64,000 bases of DNA from the NCBI RefSeq assembly GCF_012396185.1, contig NZ_JAAXOW010000003.1:310001-374000 (forward strand). The letters are read 5' to 3'. The translations under genes and the position numbers were made by a program. Source of the DNA: Sanguibacter hominis ATCC BAA-789 (lineage in GTDB: Bacteria; Actinomycetota; Actinomycetes; Actinomycetales; Cellulomonadaceae). The notes below the pieces were generated by a model. That model was not told the origin of the DNA and did no database searches. It saw only the letters and a list, made by a program, of their open reading frames with translations. Every line of letters begins with the position of its first letter. Position 1 is the stretch's first letter. This document shows positions 22,432 to 31,060 of this stretch, piece after piece.

Positions 22432-22701
22432 GTGGCAGAGCTCACCGTCGACATCGTCGCGGCTGACCGACACGTGTGGTCGGGCACGGCGCGCAGCGTC
22501 GTCGCGCCGGCGCACGACGGCGAGGTCGGCATCCTTGCCGGTCACACGCCTCTCCTCGCGCTGCTCACGAGCGGCACCGTGCGAGTGACGCCCACGTCCG
22601 GGAGCGCGGTCGCCATCGCGGTGACCGGCGGATTCGTCTCGGTCGACTCCGACCAGGTGACGGTCGTCGCGGACTCCGCCGAGCAGCCGGTCTCCGGCTG
22701 A
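22432..22701 (+). CDS. atpC: ATP synthase F1 subunit epsilon
   Basis: The epsilon subunit links the rotor to the c-ring and can inhibit ATPase activity. The product is 89 residues, about the length of the N-terminal beta-sandwich domain alone (GEVGILAGHTPLLALL is diagnostic). The C-terminal two-helix inhibitory domain of longer epsilons is missing, so any inhibition would have to come from another element. Start GTG 22432 follows AGTAGGAGTCC. It is the last F1 gene. Confidence 0.95.
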   Translation: MAELTVDIVAADRHVWSGTARSVVAPAHDGEVGILAGHTPLLALLTSGTVRVTPTSGSAVAIAVTGGFVSVDSDQVTVVADSAEQPVSG

Positions 22702-22722
22702 CGACACGAGGCGATCATCAGG

Positions 22723-23136
22723 ATGGATCTTGTCGGTTGGATCGCTGCGATCCTCGCGGCGCTCGTCCTGGTGGTCGCCTCTGTCGTCGTGTCGCGGCTG
22801 CGGTCGCTCGGGCACAGGGTGGGGTCGTTCGAGTGCGCGGTAGTACCCGTCGGCCCCCATCACCCCGCCCCGGTCAAGGGCATCGCGCACTACGCCGTCG
22901 GGCGGCTCGACTGGTGGCGGCGGTGGTCGCTGAGCCCGAAGCCTGCGGAGTCGTGGGCTCGGGGGGCTCTCGAGGTCGTGTCGCGTGACCATGTCGAGGG
23001 CGACGACGAGCTGTACGTCGTCCGCTGCAGCTATCAGGGCGACGAGCTCGTCCTCATCATGTCCGTCCAGGCCTACGCTGGCCTCACGTCGTGGCTCGAG
23101 TCGGCACCGCCGAGCTCGCACGGCGCCGTCGCCTAG
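22723..23136 (+). CDS. DUF2550 family membrane-anchored protein
   Basis: A protein of 137 residues with one N-terminal membrane helix (about 5-25, WIAAILAALVLVVASVVV) and a C-terminal soluble domain. It resembles the DUF2550 family found right after atpC in many actinobacteria. Function is unknown. The conserved position suggests a role tied to ATP synthase or to the neighbouring nucS, but the sequence gives no catalytic motif. It starts 21 bases after atpC. Confidence 0.85.
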   Translation: MDLVGWIAAILAALVLVVASVVVSRLRSLGHRVGSFECAVVPVGPHHPAPVKGIAHYAVGRLDWWRRWSLSPKPAESWARGALEVVSRDHVEGDDELYVVRCSYQGDELVLIMSVQAYAGLTSWLESAPPSSHGAVA

Positions 23137-23167
23137 GCGACCACGACCCACCTGGTAGGCAATTCTC

Positions 23168-23863
23168 GTGAGACTGGTGATCGCCGAGTGCTCGGCGCAC
23201 TACACGGGCCGGCTCTCGGCCCACCTCCCGCTCGCTCGACGGCTCATCGTCGTGAAGGCCGACGGGAGCGTCCTGCTCCACTCGGACGGCGGTTCTTACA
23301 AGCCGCTCAACTGGATGAGCCCGCCGTGCGCGATGGCAGTCCGGCCAGCTGACGCGACCGAGGCGGAGGCAGGCGTCACCGAGATCTGGACCGTGCAGCA
23401 CGCCAAGAGCGACGACCGCCTCGAGATCGAGCTCCATGAGGTCGTCCACGACTCGGCGCACGTGCTCGGGATCGACCCGGGGCTCATCAAGGACGGCGTC
23501 GAAGCGCACCTCCAAGCCATGCTCGCCGAGCAGATCGAGCTGCTCGGTGCCGGCCACACGCTCGTGCGGCGCGAGTACATGACGGCGATCGGGCCGGTCG
23601 ACATCCTCGCGCGTGACCCGCAGGGTTCGGCGGTCGCGGTCGAGATCAAGCGTCGTGCCGAGATCGACGGGGTCGAGCAGCTCACGCGGTACCTCGATCT
23701 CCTCAACCGGGACCCGCTGCTCGCTCCTGTGCGTGGCGTGCTCGCCGCCCAGGAGATCAAGCCTCAGGCGCGCGTCCTCGCCGAGGACCGGGGGATCCGT
23801 TGCGTCGTCCTCGACTATGACGCGATGCGCGGCTTCGACGACGTGGACTCGCGTCTCTTCTGA
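23168..23863 (+). CDS. nucS: Mismatch-specific endonuclease NucS/EndoMS
   Basis: The actinobacterial replacement for MutS/MutL mismatch repair: it cuts both strands at G-T, G-G and T-T mismatches, acting with the sliding clamp. The product is 231 residues. The RecB-like nuclease core is [22 protein letters not shown] with catalytic D145, E159 and K161. The N-terminal dimerisation/DNA-binding domain (about 1-110) includes [12 protein letters not shown]. The start is GTG 23168. It closes the backbone block; the next gene is 207 bases away. Confidence 0.95.
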   Translation: MRLVIAECSAHYTGRLSAHLPLARRLIVVKADGSVLLHSDGGSYKPLNWMSPPCAMAVRPADATEAEAGVTEIWTVQHAKSDDRLEIELHEVVHDSAHVLGIDPGLIKDGVEAHLQAMLAEQIELLGAGHTLVRREYMTAIGPVDILARDPQGSAVAVEIKRRAEIDGVEQLTRYLDLLNRDPLLAPVRGVLAAQEIKPQARVLAEDRGIRCVVLDYDAMRGFDDVDSRLF

Positions 23864-23952
23864 CCAGCCAAAGTGCCCGTCCAACGGAGGACGGGTCCCT
23901 GTGACGCCTGTGTGCGTGACCGTTCTGTAACCAGATCTCTTCCCCCACGCGG

Positions 23953-24012
23953 TTGACGGACTCGATTAGTTCAGTTGATACTCATAATCGAAGCGCTTCA
24001 CGGAAGCGTTTC
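23953..24012 (+). promoter_or_regulatory. Promoter and LacI-type operator of the first lacI gene
   Basis: TTGACG (23953-23958), an 18-base spacer and GATACT (23977-23982) look like a promoter. The perfect palindrome GAAGCGCTTC (23990-23999, within TCGAAGCGCTTCA) lies 7 bases after the -10, at the expected transcription start, with a second imperfect copy GAAGCGTTTC at 24003-24012. A central CG is typical of LacI-family operators. Repression and autoregulation are inferred from position. The same arrangement recurs at 29864-29912. Confidence 0.7.
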
Positions 24013-24070
24013 GACCACACCGCAACCGGCGCGGTGGGAGGGCGACGAGGCCTGACGAACGGGGCGAGAC

Positions 24071-25090
24071 ATGGTGACGATGGCGGACGTGGCGCGGCGC
24101 GCCAACGTGTCGTTGAGCACGGTCTCCTATGCCCTCAACTCGACCCGGCCCGTCGCAGTGGACACCCGCGAGCGCGTGTTCTCCGCGATGGCGGAGCTCG
24201 GCTACCACCGCAACGCGGCTGCGCGCAGCCTCGCGGCCCGCAAGAGCCACGTCGTCGCACTGATCTTCCCGGCCGTGGAGATCGGGATCGGCTCGACCAT
24301 CGGCGAGTTCGTCGCCAGTGCCGCGGCCACGGCGCGGGAGCGCGGCTATCACCTCGTGCTCTGGCCGTTGCGCGCGGACGAGAGCGCCGACATGGTCGAG
24401 CTCGCCCGGCAGGGCCAGGCCGACGGGGTCCTGCTCATGGAGGTCACCCTCGAGGATGCCCGCGTCGCGGCGCTGCGCGACGCGGGCATCCCTGTGACGC
24501 TCATCGGACGCACCCGCGAGCCGGAGGGGTTGTCCTACGTGGACATCGACTTCGAGTGCACCGCCGCCGAAGCGGTCGCCCACCTGGCGGGGCTAGGCCA
24601 CGAGCACATCGGCTTCGTCAACCACTCGGTGCGGACGCAGGAGGCCGGCTACGGCCCGACCGTGCGCATGTCGGCAGACCTCGCGACGAGCGCCGCCGCG
24701 CACGGCGTGCGCCTCGTGCAGACGCTGTGCGAGGAGACCCCGGTGGCCGGCCGGGCCGCCGTCCATGACCTGCTCGCCGCCGACAGCGAGCTGACCGCGA
24801 TCATCACGATGAACGAGATGGCGACGTTCGGCGTCACCGCCGAGCTGGCTCAGCTCGGACGCCGGATCCCCGAGGACGTCTCCGTCCTCGCCGTCGTCAC
24901 CTCGCCCGGCGTGGTTGCCTCCACCGTGCCCCCGCTGACCGTCCTGCTGTCGCCCGGCGCCGAGCTCGGTCGTCTGGGCACGCACTGCCTGATCGACCAG
25001 ATCGAGGCGACGGTCCCCGTTCCCCGGCCCGTGCTCGTCCCCTGCGGCCTCGCCGCCGGAGGGAGCACCGCACCGGTCCGGCCGCACTGA
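24071..25090 (+). CDS. LacI-family transcriptional regulator
   Basis: 339 residues. The N-terminal helix-turn-helix is MADVARRANVSLSTVSYALN, with the hinge helix NAAARSLAA. The C-terminal periplasmic-binding-like domain (about 62-330) should bind a sugar inducer. It heads the ABC importer genes with a 70-base gap and has an operator-like palindrome at its own promoter, so it probably represses itself and the importer. A clear paralogue lies at 29989-31017, with almost the same DNA-recognition helix. The ligand is unknown. Confidence 0.92.
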   Translation: MVTMADVARRANVSLSTVSYALNSTRPVAVDTRERVFSAMAELGYHRNAAARSLAARKSHVVALIFPAVEIGIGSTIGEFVASAAATARERGYHLVLWPLRADESADMVELARQGQADGVLLMEVTLEDARVAALRDAGIPVTLIGRTREPEGLSYVDIDFECTAAEAVAHLAGLGHEHIGFVNHSVRTQEAGYGPTVRMSADLATSAAAHGVRLVQTLCEETPVAGRAAVHDLLAADSELTAIITMNEMATFGVTAELAQLGRRIPEDVSVLAVVTSPGVVASTVPPLTVLLSPGAELGRLGTHCLIDQIEATVPVPRPVLVPCGLAAGGSTAPVRPH

Positions 25091-25160
25091 TGGCCCCTCG
25101 GCTCCGCGCAACCGCGCAAGCCGCCCTGTTGATCTGTCCGCACGTCTCGAAGAGGAGAAC

Positions 25161-26471
25161 ATGATGAAGAAGCTCAATCGCCGCGCAGGGCTGATCGCGG
25201 CCCTGGTCGCGGCGCCCCTCGCGCTGACCGCCTGCTCGGGCGGCTCGAGCGACGACCCGAGCAGCGACGGGGGATCTCTGACGGTCTGGCACTACGAGTC
25301 CGACACCTCGGCCATGGGCCAGGCGTGGGCGAAGGCCATCGAGATCTTCAAGGCCGAGCACCCCGGTGTGGAGGTCAAGGTCGAGAACCAGACCTTCGAG
25401 GCGATCCAGAAGAACGCGAAGATCGTGCTCACCGGCGACGACGTCCCTGATGTCATGGAGTACAACAAGGGCAACGCGACGGCTGGCCAGCTCGCCGCCC
25501 AGGGGCTGCTCAGCACCCTGACGGACGACGCCGAGGAGCTCGGCTGGAGTGACAAGCTCGCCTCGTCGCTGCAGACCACGGCGAAGTACGACGAGCAGGG
25601 ACTCATGGGTTCGGGCGAGTGGTACGGCGTCCCGAACTATGGCGAGTACGTCTCGGTGTTCTACAACAAGGACATGTTTGCCGAGCAGGGGCTGGAGGTT
25701 CCCACGACCCTCGAGGAGTTCGAGAAGGTCATGGACGCCTTCGTCGCCAAGGGCATCACGCCGCTCGCCGAGGCCGGCGCCGAGTACCCGCTGGGGCAGC
25801 TCTGGTACAACCTCGTGCTCGCGAACGCTGACCGTCAGTTCGTCAACGACTACCAGCTCTTCGAGAACGACGTCGACTTCCAGGGTCCGGCGATGACCGC
25901 TGGCACCGAGAAGCTCGACGAGTGGATCAAGGACGGATACGTCGCGAACGACGTCGCCGGCCTCACTGCCGAGGACATGGGCACCGCGTTCATCTCGGGC
26001 AAGTACCCGATGATGGTCTCCGGCTCCTGGTGGTTCGGACGTCTCGTCGACGAGATCCAGTACGACTGGGGCCAGTTCCTGTTCCCGGGCAACACTCTCC
26101 ACACGGGTTCCTCCGGCAACCTCTGGGTCGTCCCGGAGAACGCCAAGAACAAGGAGCTCGCGGTCGACTTCATCGACATCACGCTGCGCCCTGAGGTCCA
26201 GAACATCCTCGGCGAGAAGGGCGGCCTCCCGGTCGCCGGCGACCCTGCCGCGATCACCGATCCCAAGACGCAGGAGTTCACCAAGGCCTTCGCGGACATC
26301 AATGCCCAGGACGGCCTCGCGTTCTACCCGGACTGGCCCGTCGCTGGCTACTACGACCAGATCGTCAGCGCCCTGCAGTCGCTGGCCAACCAGTCGAAGT
26401 CGCCCGCCGAGGTTCTCAGCCAGCTGGAGACCCCGTACGTCGAGGGCAAGGCCGACCTGATCGAGGGCTGA
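25161..26471 (+). CDS. Sugar ABC transporter substrate-binding lipoprotein
   Basis: A family 1 extracellular solute-binding protein, 436 residues. The lipoprotein signal peptide ends in LTAC with the lipidated cysteine at about residue 25, so the mature protein is anchored outside the membrane. The mature part contains VWHYESDTSAMGQAWAKAI, WYGVPNYGEYVSVFYNKDMF and FISGKYPMMVSGSWWFG, typical of carbohydrate-binding members. It starts with tandem ATG codons after GAAGAGGAGAAC. The permeases follow after a 101-base gap containing a strong hairpin. The sugar cannot be named from sequence; neighbours suggest a beta-glucan, xyloglucan-derived or amino-sugar oligosaccharide. Confidence 0.92.
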   Translation: MMKKLNRRAGLIAALVAAPLALTACSGGSSDDPSSDGGSLTVWHYESDTSAMGQAWAKAIEIFKAEHPGVEVKVENQTFEAIQKNAKIVLTGDDVPDVMEYNKGNATAGQLAAQGLLSTLTDDAEELGWSDKLASSLQTTAKYDEQGLMGSGEWYGVPNYGEYVSVFYNKDMFAEQGLEVPTTLEEFEKVMDAFVAKGITPLAEAGAEYPLGQLWYNLVLANADRQFVNDYQLFENDVDFQGPAMTAGTEKLDEWIKDGYVANDVAGLTAEDMGTAFISGKYPMMVSGSWWFGRLVDEIQYDWGQFLFPGNTLHTGSSGNLWVVPENAKNKELAVDFIDITLRPEVQNILGEKGGLPVAGDPAAITDPKTQEFTKAFADINAQDGLAFYPDWPVAGYYDQIVSALQSLANQSKSPAEVLSQLETPYVEGKADLIEG

Positions 26472-26496
26472 CGAGCCCCTGCGCAGGCCGCACACC

Positions 26497-26540
26497 CCGT
26501 CGGCCATCCGTCCGACCCCCTGCGGGCGGATGGCCGACGG
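26497..26540 (+). other. Intercistronic hairpin after the binding-protein gene
   Basis: Bases 26497-26510 pair perfectly with 26527-26540 (14 bp). Three further pairs inside (one G-T) leave a loop of about 10 bases. Such hairpins between a binding-protein gene and its permeases often act as a 3' stability element or partial terminator, giving more binding protein than permease. That role is inferred here. Confidence 0.65.
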
Positions 26541-26573
26541 CCCGCTTGACCGTTCCACCGAGAGAAGAGACCG

Positions 26574-27551
26574 ATGCCAGCTTCTTCCTTGCCCACGGGC
26601 ACGCGCGAGCTGCAGCCGACGGCCACCGCCGTCCGCTCCGCGCGGCGCCGCCCCTGGCGTGTGTCCCCCTACTGGTGGTACCTGCTGCCTGGCGGCATCG
26701 GGTTCGTGGCCATCATCGGCATGCCCTTCGTGCTGAACATCTGGTACTCCCTGCACCGGTGGAAGGGCGGCAACGCCCCGATGCGCTTCGTCGGGCTCGA
26801 GAACTACCAGAACCTGATGAAGGACGACCAGTTCTGGCACTCCTTCCAGAACTCCGTCTCGATGATCGTCGCGATGGTCATCGTGCCGACGCTCATCGGG
26901 CTCATCCTCGCCGCAGTGCTGTTCGACTACATCGGCAAGCACTTCGGCTCGCGCACGGCGTCGTTCCTCCGTGCCACCTACTACCTCCCGCAGATCCTCC
27001 CTGTGTCGGTCGCGGGCATCCTGTGGAACTGGGTGCTCAACTCGCAGACGGGTGCGGTCAACGAGATCCTGCGGGGCGTGGGCGTCGACAGCCCGCCGAA
27101 CTGGTTGGGCGACCCGGGCACCGCGATGCCGTCCGTGATGCTCGTGCTCATCTGGATGCAGATCGGGTACCCGACGGTGATCTTCATGTCGGCGCTGCAG
27201 CGTGTCGACCCTGAGCTCTACGAGGCCGCCGAGCTCGACGGCGCCGGCTGGTGGCGCCGGTTCCAGGCGATCACGATCCCTCAGATCAAGCCCGAGACGT
27301 TCGTGGTGTCGCTGACGTGCACGATCGCCGCGCTCAAGGTCTTCGCTCCGATCTACGTGCTCACCCGCGGCGGGCCCGAGGGGTCCACCCTGGTCCCGTC
27401 GTACTACTCGTACCTCAACTTCTTCGACAAGTCGAAGGTCGGGTACGGCTCGGCGATCGCGACCGTGCTGACCGTCGTGATCATCATCGTGGCGTTCGGC
27501 ATCCAGTACTTCCAGAACCGCAGCGCCAAGCGTGAAGAGGAGGGCCGCTGA
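26574..27551 (+). CDS. Sugar ABC transporter permease (MalF/UgpA type)
   Basis: 325 residues with about six membrane helices after a 30-residue basic cytoplasmic N-terminus. The EAA loop that contacts the ATPase is EAAELDGAGWWRRFQAITIPQI. It pairs with the permease that follows one base later. The ribosome site is AGAGAAGAG upstream of ATG 26574. No ATPase gene occurs in the locus, so a shared MsiK-type ATPase encoded elsewhere is the likely partner, as in other actinobacterial CUT1 importers. Confidence 0.93.
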   Translation: MPASSLPTGTRELQPTATAVRSARRRPWRVSPYWWYLLPGGIGFVAIIGMPFVLNIWYSLHRWKGGNAPMRFVGLENYQNLMKDDQFWHSFQNSVSMIVAMVIVPTLIGLILAAVLFDYIGKHFGSRTASFLRATYYLPQILPVSVAGILWNWVLNSQTGAVNEILRGVGVDSPPNWLGDPGTAMPSVMLVLIWMQIGYPTVIFMSALQRVDPELYEAAELDGAGWWRRFQAITIPQIKPETFVVSLTCTIAALKVFAPIYVLTRGGPEGSTLVPSYYSYLNFFDKSKVGYGSAIATVLTVVIIIVAFGIQYFQNRSAKREEEGR

Positions 27552-27552
27552 C

Positions 27553-28428
27553 ATGGCCACCATGACCACCTCGCCGACCTCGGCGGTCGCGACGACGCAG
27601 CGGCGGCGTAAGACTCCCGGACAGTGGGTCGTGCTGGGCGTGACCGTCGTGTTCGGCGTGCTGATGCTCGCGCCGTTCCTCATCATGCTGCTCAACGCGT
27701 TCAAGTCCCCGGCGGACTACTCGGCGAACGGCCCGTTGTCGCTGCCCGAGAACCTCTACTTCGACGGCCTCGGGACGTTCTGGGAGCGGGTCGGTTTCGA
27801 GACAAAGCTGTGGAACTCGATCTGGACATCGGCCTTGGTGGCGTGCTTCGCGGTCATCGTCTCGCTGCTCAACGCCTACGCCCTCGGTGTCGGGCGGGTC
27901 AAGGGTCGTCTGTGGATCGTCGCCGTGTTCCTCCTGGCGAACATGCTCCCGCAGGAGATGCTCGTCTACCCGCTCTTCACGATGATGCAGAACATCGGGC
28001 TGAACAACTCACCGTGGTCGATCGTCCTGATCTTCACGGTGATCCAGTCGGCGTTCGGGACCTATCTGCTGGCCTCGGTGCTCGGTACCTTCCCGCCCGC
28101 GCTGCTCGAGGCGGCCGCCCTCGACGGAGCGGGACGCTGGCGGACGCTGTGGAGCATCGTCTACCCGGTGGTGCGCCCCACGATGAGCGTGCTGATGATC
28201 TTCTTCTTCATCTGGACGTGGAACGAGTTCTTCATCCCGTTGGTCATGCTCACGACGAATGACACCCAGACGGTCCCGATCGCGCTCGCGTCGCTCCAGG
28301 GTGACCGCATGCTCGACGTGCCTACGCTCAACGCGGGCACGCTGGTCTCGCTCGTACCGACGCTCGTGTTCTTCCTGCTGTTCCAGCGCACGCTGACGCG
28401 GGGCGTGACGGCGGGCGCGGTCAAGTAG
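27553..28428 (+). CDS. Sugar ABC transporter permease (MalG/UgpE type)
   Basis: 291 residues with about six membrane helices. The EAA loop is EAAALDGAGRWRTLWSIVYPVV. I chose ATG 27553, immediately after the preceding gene's stop; a longer frame begins inside that gene. Together with the upstream permease it forms the membrane channel of a CUT1 carbohydrate importer. A strong terminator follows at 28458-28496. Confidence 0.93.
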   Translation: MATMTTSPTSAVATTQRRRKTPGQWVVLGVTVVFGVLMLAPFLIMLLNAFKSPADYSANGPLSLPENLYFDGLGTFWERVGFETKLWNSIWTSALVACFAVIVSLLNAYALGVGRVKGRLWIVAVFLLANMLPQEMLVYPLFTMMQNIGLNNSPWSIVLIFTVIQSAFGTYLLASVLGTFPPALLEAAALDGAGRWRTLWSIVYPVVRPTMSVLMIFFFIWTWNEFFIPLVMLTTNDTQTVPIALASLQGDRMLDVPTLNAGTLVSLVPTLVFFLLFQRTLTRGVTAGAVK

Positions 28429-28457
28429 CGGGCGGCGCGGTTCCCTGCCGTCGAGCG

Positions 28458-28496
28458 GCGTCTCGGCTCCCCGCCCTCACGGGGGAGCCGAGACGC
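28458..28496 (+). terminator. Perfect 15-bp hairpin terminator of the importer operon
   Basis: Bases 28458-28472 pair perfectly with 28482-28496 around a 9-base loop, 30 bases after the second permease stop. nagA downstream is therefore probably transcribed from its own promoter. Confidence 0.85.
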
Positions 28497-28579
28497 GTCG
28501 GCGCGGGTCGTCGGCGCAGGTCGGCGCGTGCCCGGTGGGTCCTACGTGACCTGAGCCCGGGACACGAGACGATGGGGGC

Positions 28580-29800
28580 ATGGTCGAGAACGAGCTCAGC
28601 GGGTGGGCGTCGCGTGGACGCGTGGTGACGGACGAGGGCGTCCTGGCGGACGGCGTCGTCGTGGTCGAGGGGGACCGGATCGTCCTGGTCGCACCGTGGG
28701 AGGACGCGCGTGCGTCGGCCTGGGCGGTGCACGTCGAGGGTCTCGGCGCGACGGACGAGACCCTGGTCCCGGGGTTGATCGACCTGCACTGTCACGGCGG
28801 TGGGGGAGCGAGCTTCCCCGACGCGCCCGACGTCGCGACCGCCGCCGTCGCGGCCCGTGAGCACCTGAGCGCAGGGACGACGTCGCTCGTCGCGTCGCTC
28901 GTGACGGCGTCGCCCGAGACGCTGCTCGAGCGGACGGCGGTGCTCGCGGACCTCGCGGACGCGGGCGAGATCGCGGGCATCCACCTCGAGGGGCCGTTCC
29001 TGTCGGCGGCGCGGTGCGGAGCGCAGGACCCTGACCTCATGCAGGCTCCCGACGCGGGGCTCGTGCGTGAGGTCGCGCGCGTGGCGCGGGGTCACCTCGT
29101 CACGATGACGGTCGCCCCGGAGGTGCCCGGCGTTGCAGGAGCGGGCGGGGTCGCGGACGTGCTCGCGGACGTGGGTGCGCTGCCGTCGTTCGGGCACACG
29201 GACGCGGCGGCGGGCGAGATGCGTGCGGCGATCGAGGAGTCGTTCGACAGGCTCGCGGCCGACGGCGTGCGTTCGCGGCGCCCGACGGTCACGCACCTCT
29301 TCAACGGCATGCGCCCGGTGGCGCACCGTGAGGCCGGGCCGATCCCGGACTGCCTCGCCGCGGCTGCGAAGGGGCGGGCCGTCGTCGAGCTCGTGGCGGA
29401 CGGGACGCACGTGCACCCGGCGGTGGTGCGGGACGTGTTCGACATGGTGGGGCCGGGCAACGTGGTGCTCGTGACGGACGCGATGGCGGCTGCGGGCATG
29501 CCGGACGGCTCGTACCGCCTGGGGTCGCTCGACGTGCTGGTCGTGGACGGGGTGGCGCGTCTGACGCACGGCGGGGCGATCGCGGGCGGGACCGCGCACC
29601 TGTCGCAGGTGCTGCGGGTGACGGTCGAGGGCGGTGTGCCGCTCGTCGACGCGGTCCGTGCGGTGACGGCGACGCCGGCGGAGGTGCTGGGGCGCCAGGA
29701 CCTGGGCCGGCTCGCGGCTGGGGCGCGTGCGGACGTCCTGGTGCTCGGCCCGGACCTCTCGGTGCGTCGGGTGGCGCGTGCCGGGACGTGGGTCGCGTGA
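28580..29800 (+). CDS. nagA: N-acetylglucosamine-6-phosphate deacetylase
   Basis: Hydrolyses GlcNAc-6-P to glucosamine-6-P and acetate, an early step of amino-sugar catabolism and cell-wall recycling. The product is 406 residues, an amidohydrolase-superfamily barrel. Metal and catalytic motifs: HCH at about 70-72, GIHLEGPFLSAARCGAQ, SFGHTDAAA, THLFNGMRPVAHREAG, and the catalytic aspartate in VTDAMAAAGMPDG. It lies between the importer and the second lacI gene, with terminators or gaps on both sides. No nagB or sugar kinase lies nearby. Its link to the surrounding sugar genes is not proven. Confidence 0.9.
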   Translation: MVENELSGWASRGRVVTDEGVLADGVVVVEGDRIVLVAPWEDARASAWAVHVEGLGATDETLVPGLIDLHCHGGGGASFPDAPDVATAAVAAREHLSAGTTSLVASLVTASPETLLERTAVLADLADAGEIAGIHLEGPFLSAARCGAQDPDLMQAPDAGLVREVARVARGHLVTMTVAPEVPGVAGAGGVADVLADVGALPSFGHTDAAAGEMRAAIEESFDRLAADGVRSRRPTVTHLFNGMRPVAHREAGPIPDCLAAAAKGRAVVELVADGTHVHPAVVRDVFDMVGPGNVVLVTDAMAAAGMPDGSYRLGSLDVLVVDGVARLTHGGAIAGGTAHLSQVLRVTVEGGVPLVDAVRAVTATPAEVLGRQDLGRLAAGARADVLVLGPDLSVRRVARAGTWVA

Positions 29801-29863
29801 GCGGGGCGGTCTGAGCCTGCACGGAGTGCGGCACGGCTCTTGAAGGCCGCGCGGCCGTCGCGC

Positions 29864-29912
29864 TTGACGTCGCGCCGGGCGCGTGTGCGATAGTTGGTCA
29901 TCGAAGCGCTTC
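29864..29912 (+). promoter_or_regulatory. Promoter and LacI-type operator of the second lacI gene
   Basis: TTGACG (29864-29869), a 19-base spacer and GATAGT (29889-29894) are followed 8 bases later by the same perfect palindrome GAAGCGCTTC (29903-29912, within TCGAAGCGCTTCA) as at 23990-23999. The near-identical layout suggests that both regulators bind both sites or descend from a duplicated unit. Confidence 0.7.
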
Positions 29913-29988
29913 ACCAGAGTGTTCTTCCAGTTCCCGCGCCACCGGCGCGACCCGCGCCACGCGCGCACGACGACGAGGTCAGGGACCC

Positions 29989-31017
29989 ATGGCGACGATG
30001 CAGGACGTAGCACGGCACGCAGGCGTGTCGCTGAGCACGGTCTCCTACGTGATCAACAAGACGCGCCCCATCTCGGACGCGACGCGCGCCCGCGTCGAGG
30101 CCGCCATGGCCGAGCTCGGCTACCGCCGCAACGCCGCCGCACGCTCCCTCGCGAGCAAGCGCAGCCGCACGATCGCCCTCGTCCTGCCCTCGACCGAGAA
30201 CGCCCTCGGCGGGACGCTCTCCGAGATCGTCACGCAGGCCGCCCGCGTCGCCCGCGCCCATGACAACCACGTCGCCGTCTGGCCCGGGCTCGGCTCCGAG
30301 GAGCAGGACGCCGCCGAGATCCACGACCTCGTGCTCGAGGGTGCCGTGGACGGCGTCGTGTTCCTCGAGGTCTCGCTCGACGACGCTCGCGTCGCGATGC
30401 TCGAGAAGGTCGACGTGCCCTTCGTGACGCTCGGCCGACCCGCGCGCACCGAGGGTCGCGCGTGCGTCGACATCGACTTCGAGGCGGCCGTCGACGAGGC
30501 CGTCGCGCTCCTCGCCGCCCAGGGGCACCGCGAGATCGGCTTCGTCAACCACTCCGAGGCGAGCAGGACGCGCGGCTACGGCCCCAGCGTCCGCGCGGAG
30601 GCCGCGTTCGCGGACGCCGCGCTCCGCCACGGCGTCTCCGGAACCCACACCTGGGCCGACGAGGACGCCGCAGGCGGCCGCGGCGCGCTCGACGCGCTGC
30701 TCGGTGCGGCACCCGCACTGACCGCCGTCGTCCTCATGAACGAGACCGCCGGCTTCGGCCTGCTCGCGCAGGCCCGTCGCCGCGGGCTCGACGTCCCCGC
30801 CGACCTGTCCGTCCTCGCGATCGCGACGTCCCGCGGCGTCGGCGCGCTCGCCGAGCCCCAGCTCACCTCGCTCGAGGTCCCCGCCGAGCGGCTCGCCCGC
30901 CACGCCGTGGAGACCCTGCTCGACCTCGTCGAGGGCCGCGAGGCCCCGTCCGAGCCCATCCTCGTCCCGTGCGCGCTCGCGCCGGGCGACTCCGTCGCGC
31001 CCCCGCGCGCCGGCTGA
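29989..31017 (+). CDS. LacI-family transcriptional regulator, paralogue of the first
   Basis: 342 residues. The DNA-binding part MATMQDVARHAGVSLSTVSYVIN and hinge NAAARSLASKRS closely match the regulator at 24071-25090, and the ligand-binding domains are also alignable (DIDFEAAVDEAVALLAAQGHREIGFVNHS against the corresponding stretch). Its gene is followed after 43 bases by the alpha-xylosidase gene, with no terminator seen, so it likely controls that enzyme and itself through the palindrome at 29903-29912. Confidence 0.92.
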   Translation: MATMQDVARHAGVSLSTVSYVINKTRPISDATRARVEAAMAELGYRRNAAARSLASKRSRTIALVLPSTENALGGTLSEIVTQAARVARAHDNHVAVWPGLGSEEQDAAEIHDLVLEGAVDGVVFLEVSLDDARVAMLEKVDVPFVTLGRPARTEGRACVDIDFEAAVDEAVALLAAQGHREIGFVNHSEASRTRGYGPSVRAEAAFADAALRHGVSGTHTWADEDAAGGRGALDALLGAAPALTAVVLMNETAGFGLLAQARRRGLDVPADLSVLAIATSRGVGALAEPQLTSLEVPAERLARHAVETLLDLVEGREAPSEPILVPCALAPGDSVAPPRAG

Positions 31018-31060
31018 GCCGCGGGCCCCGCGCCCGACACGAACACCCGCAAGGAGTGCC

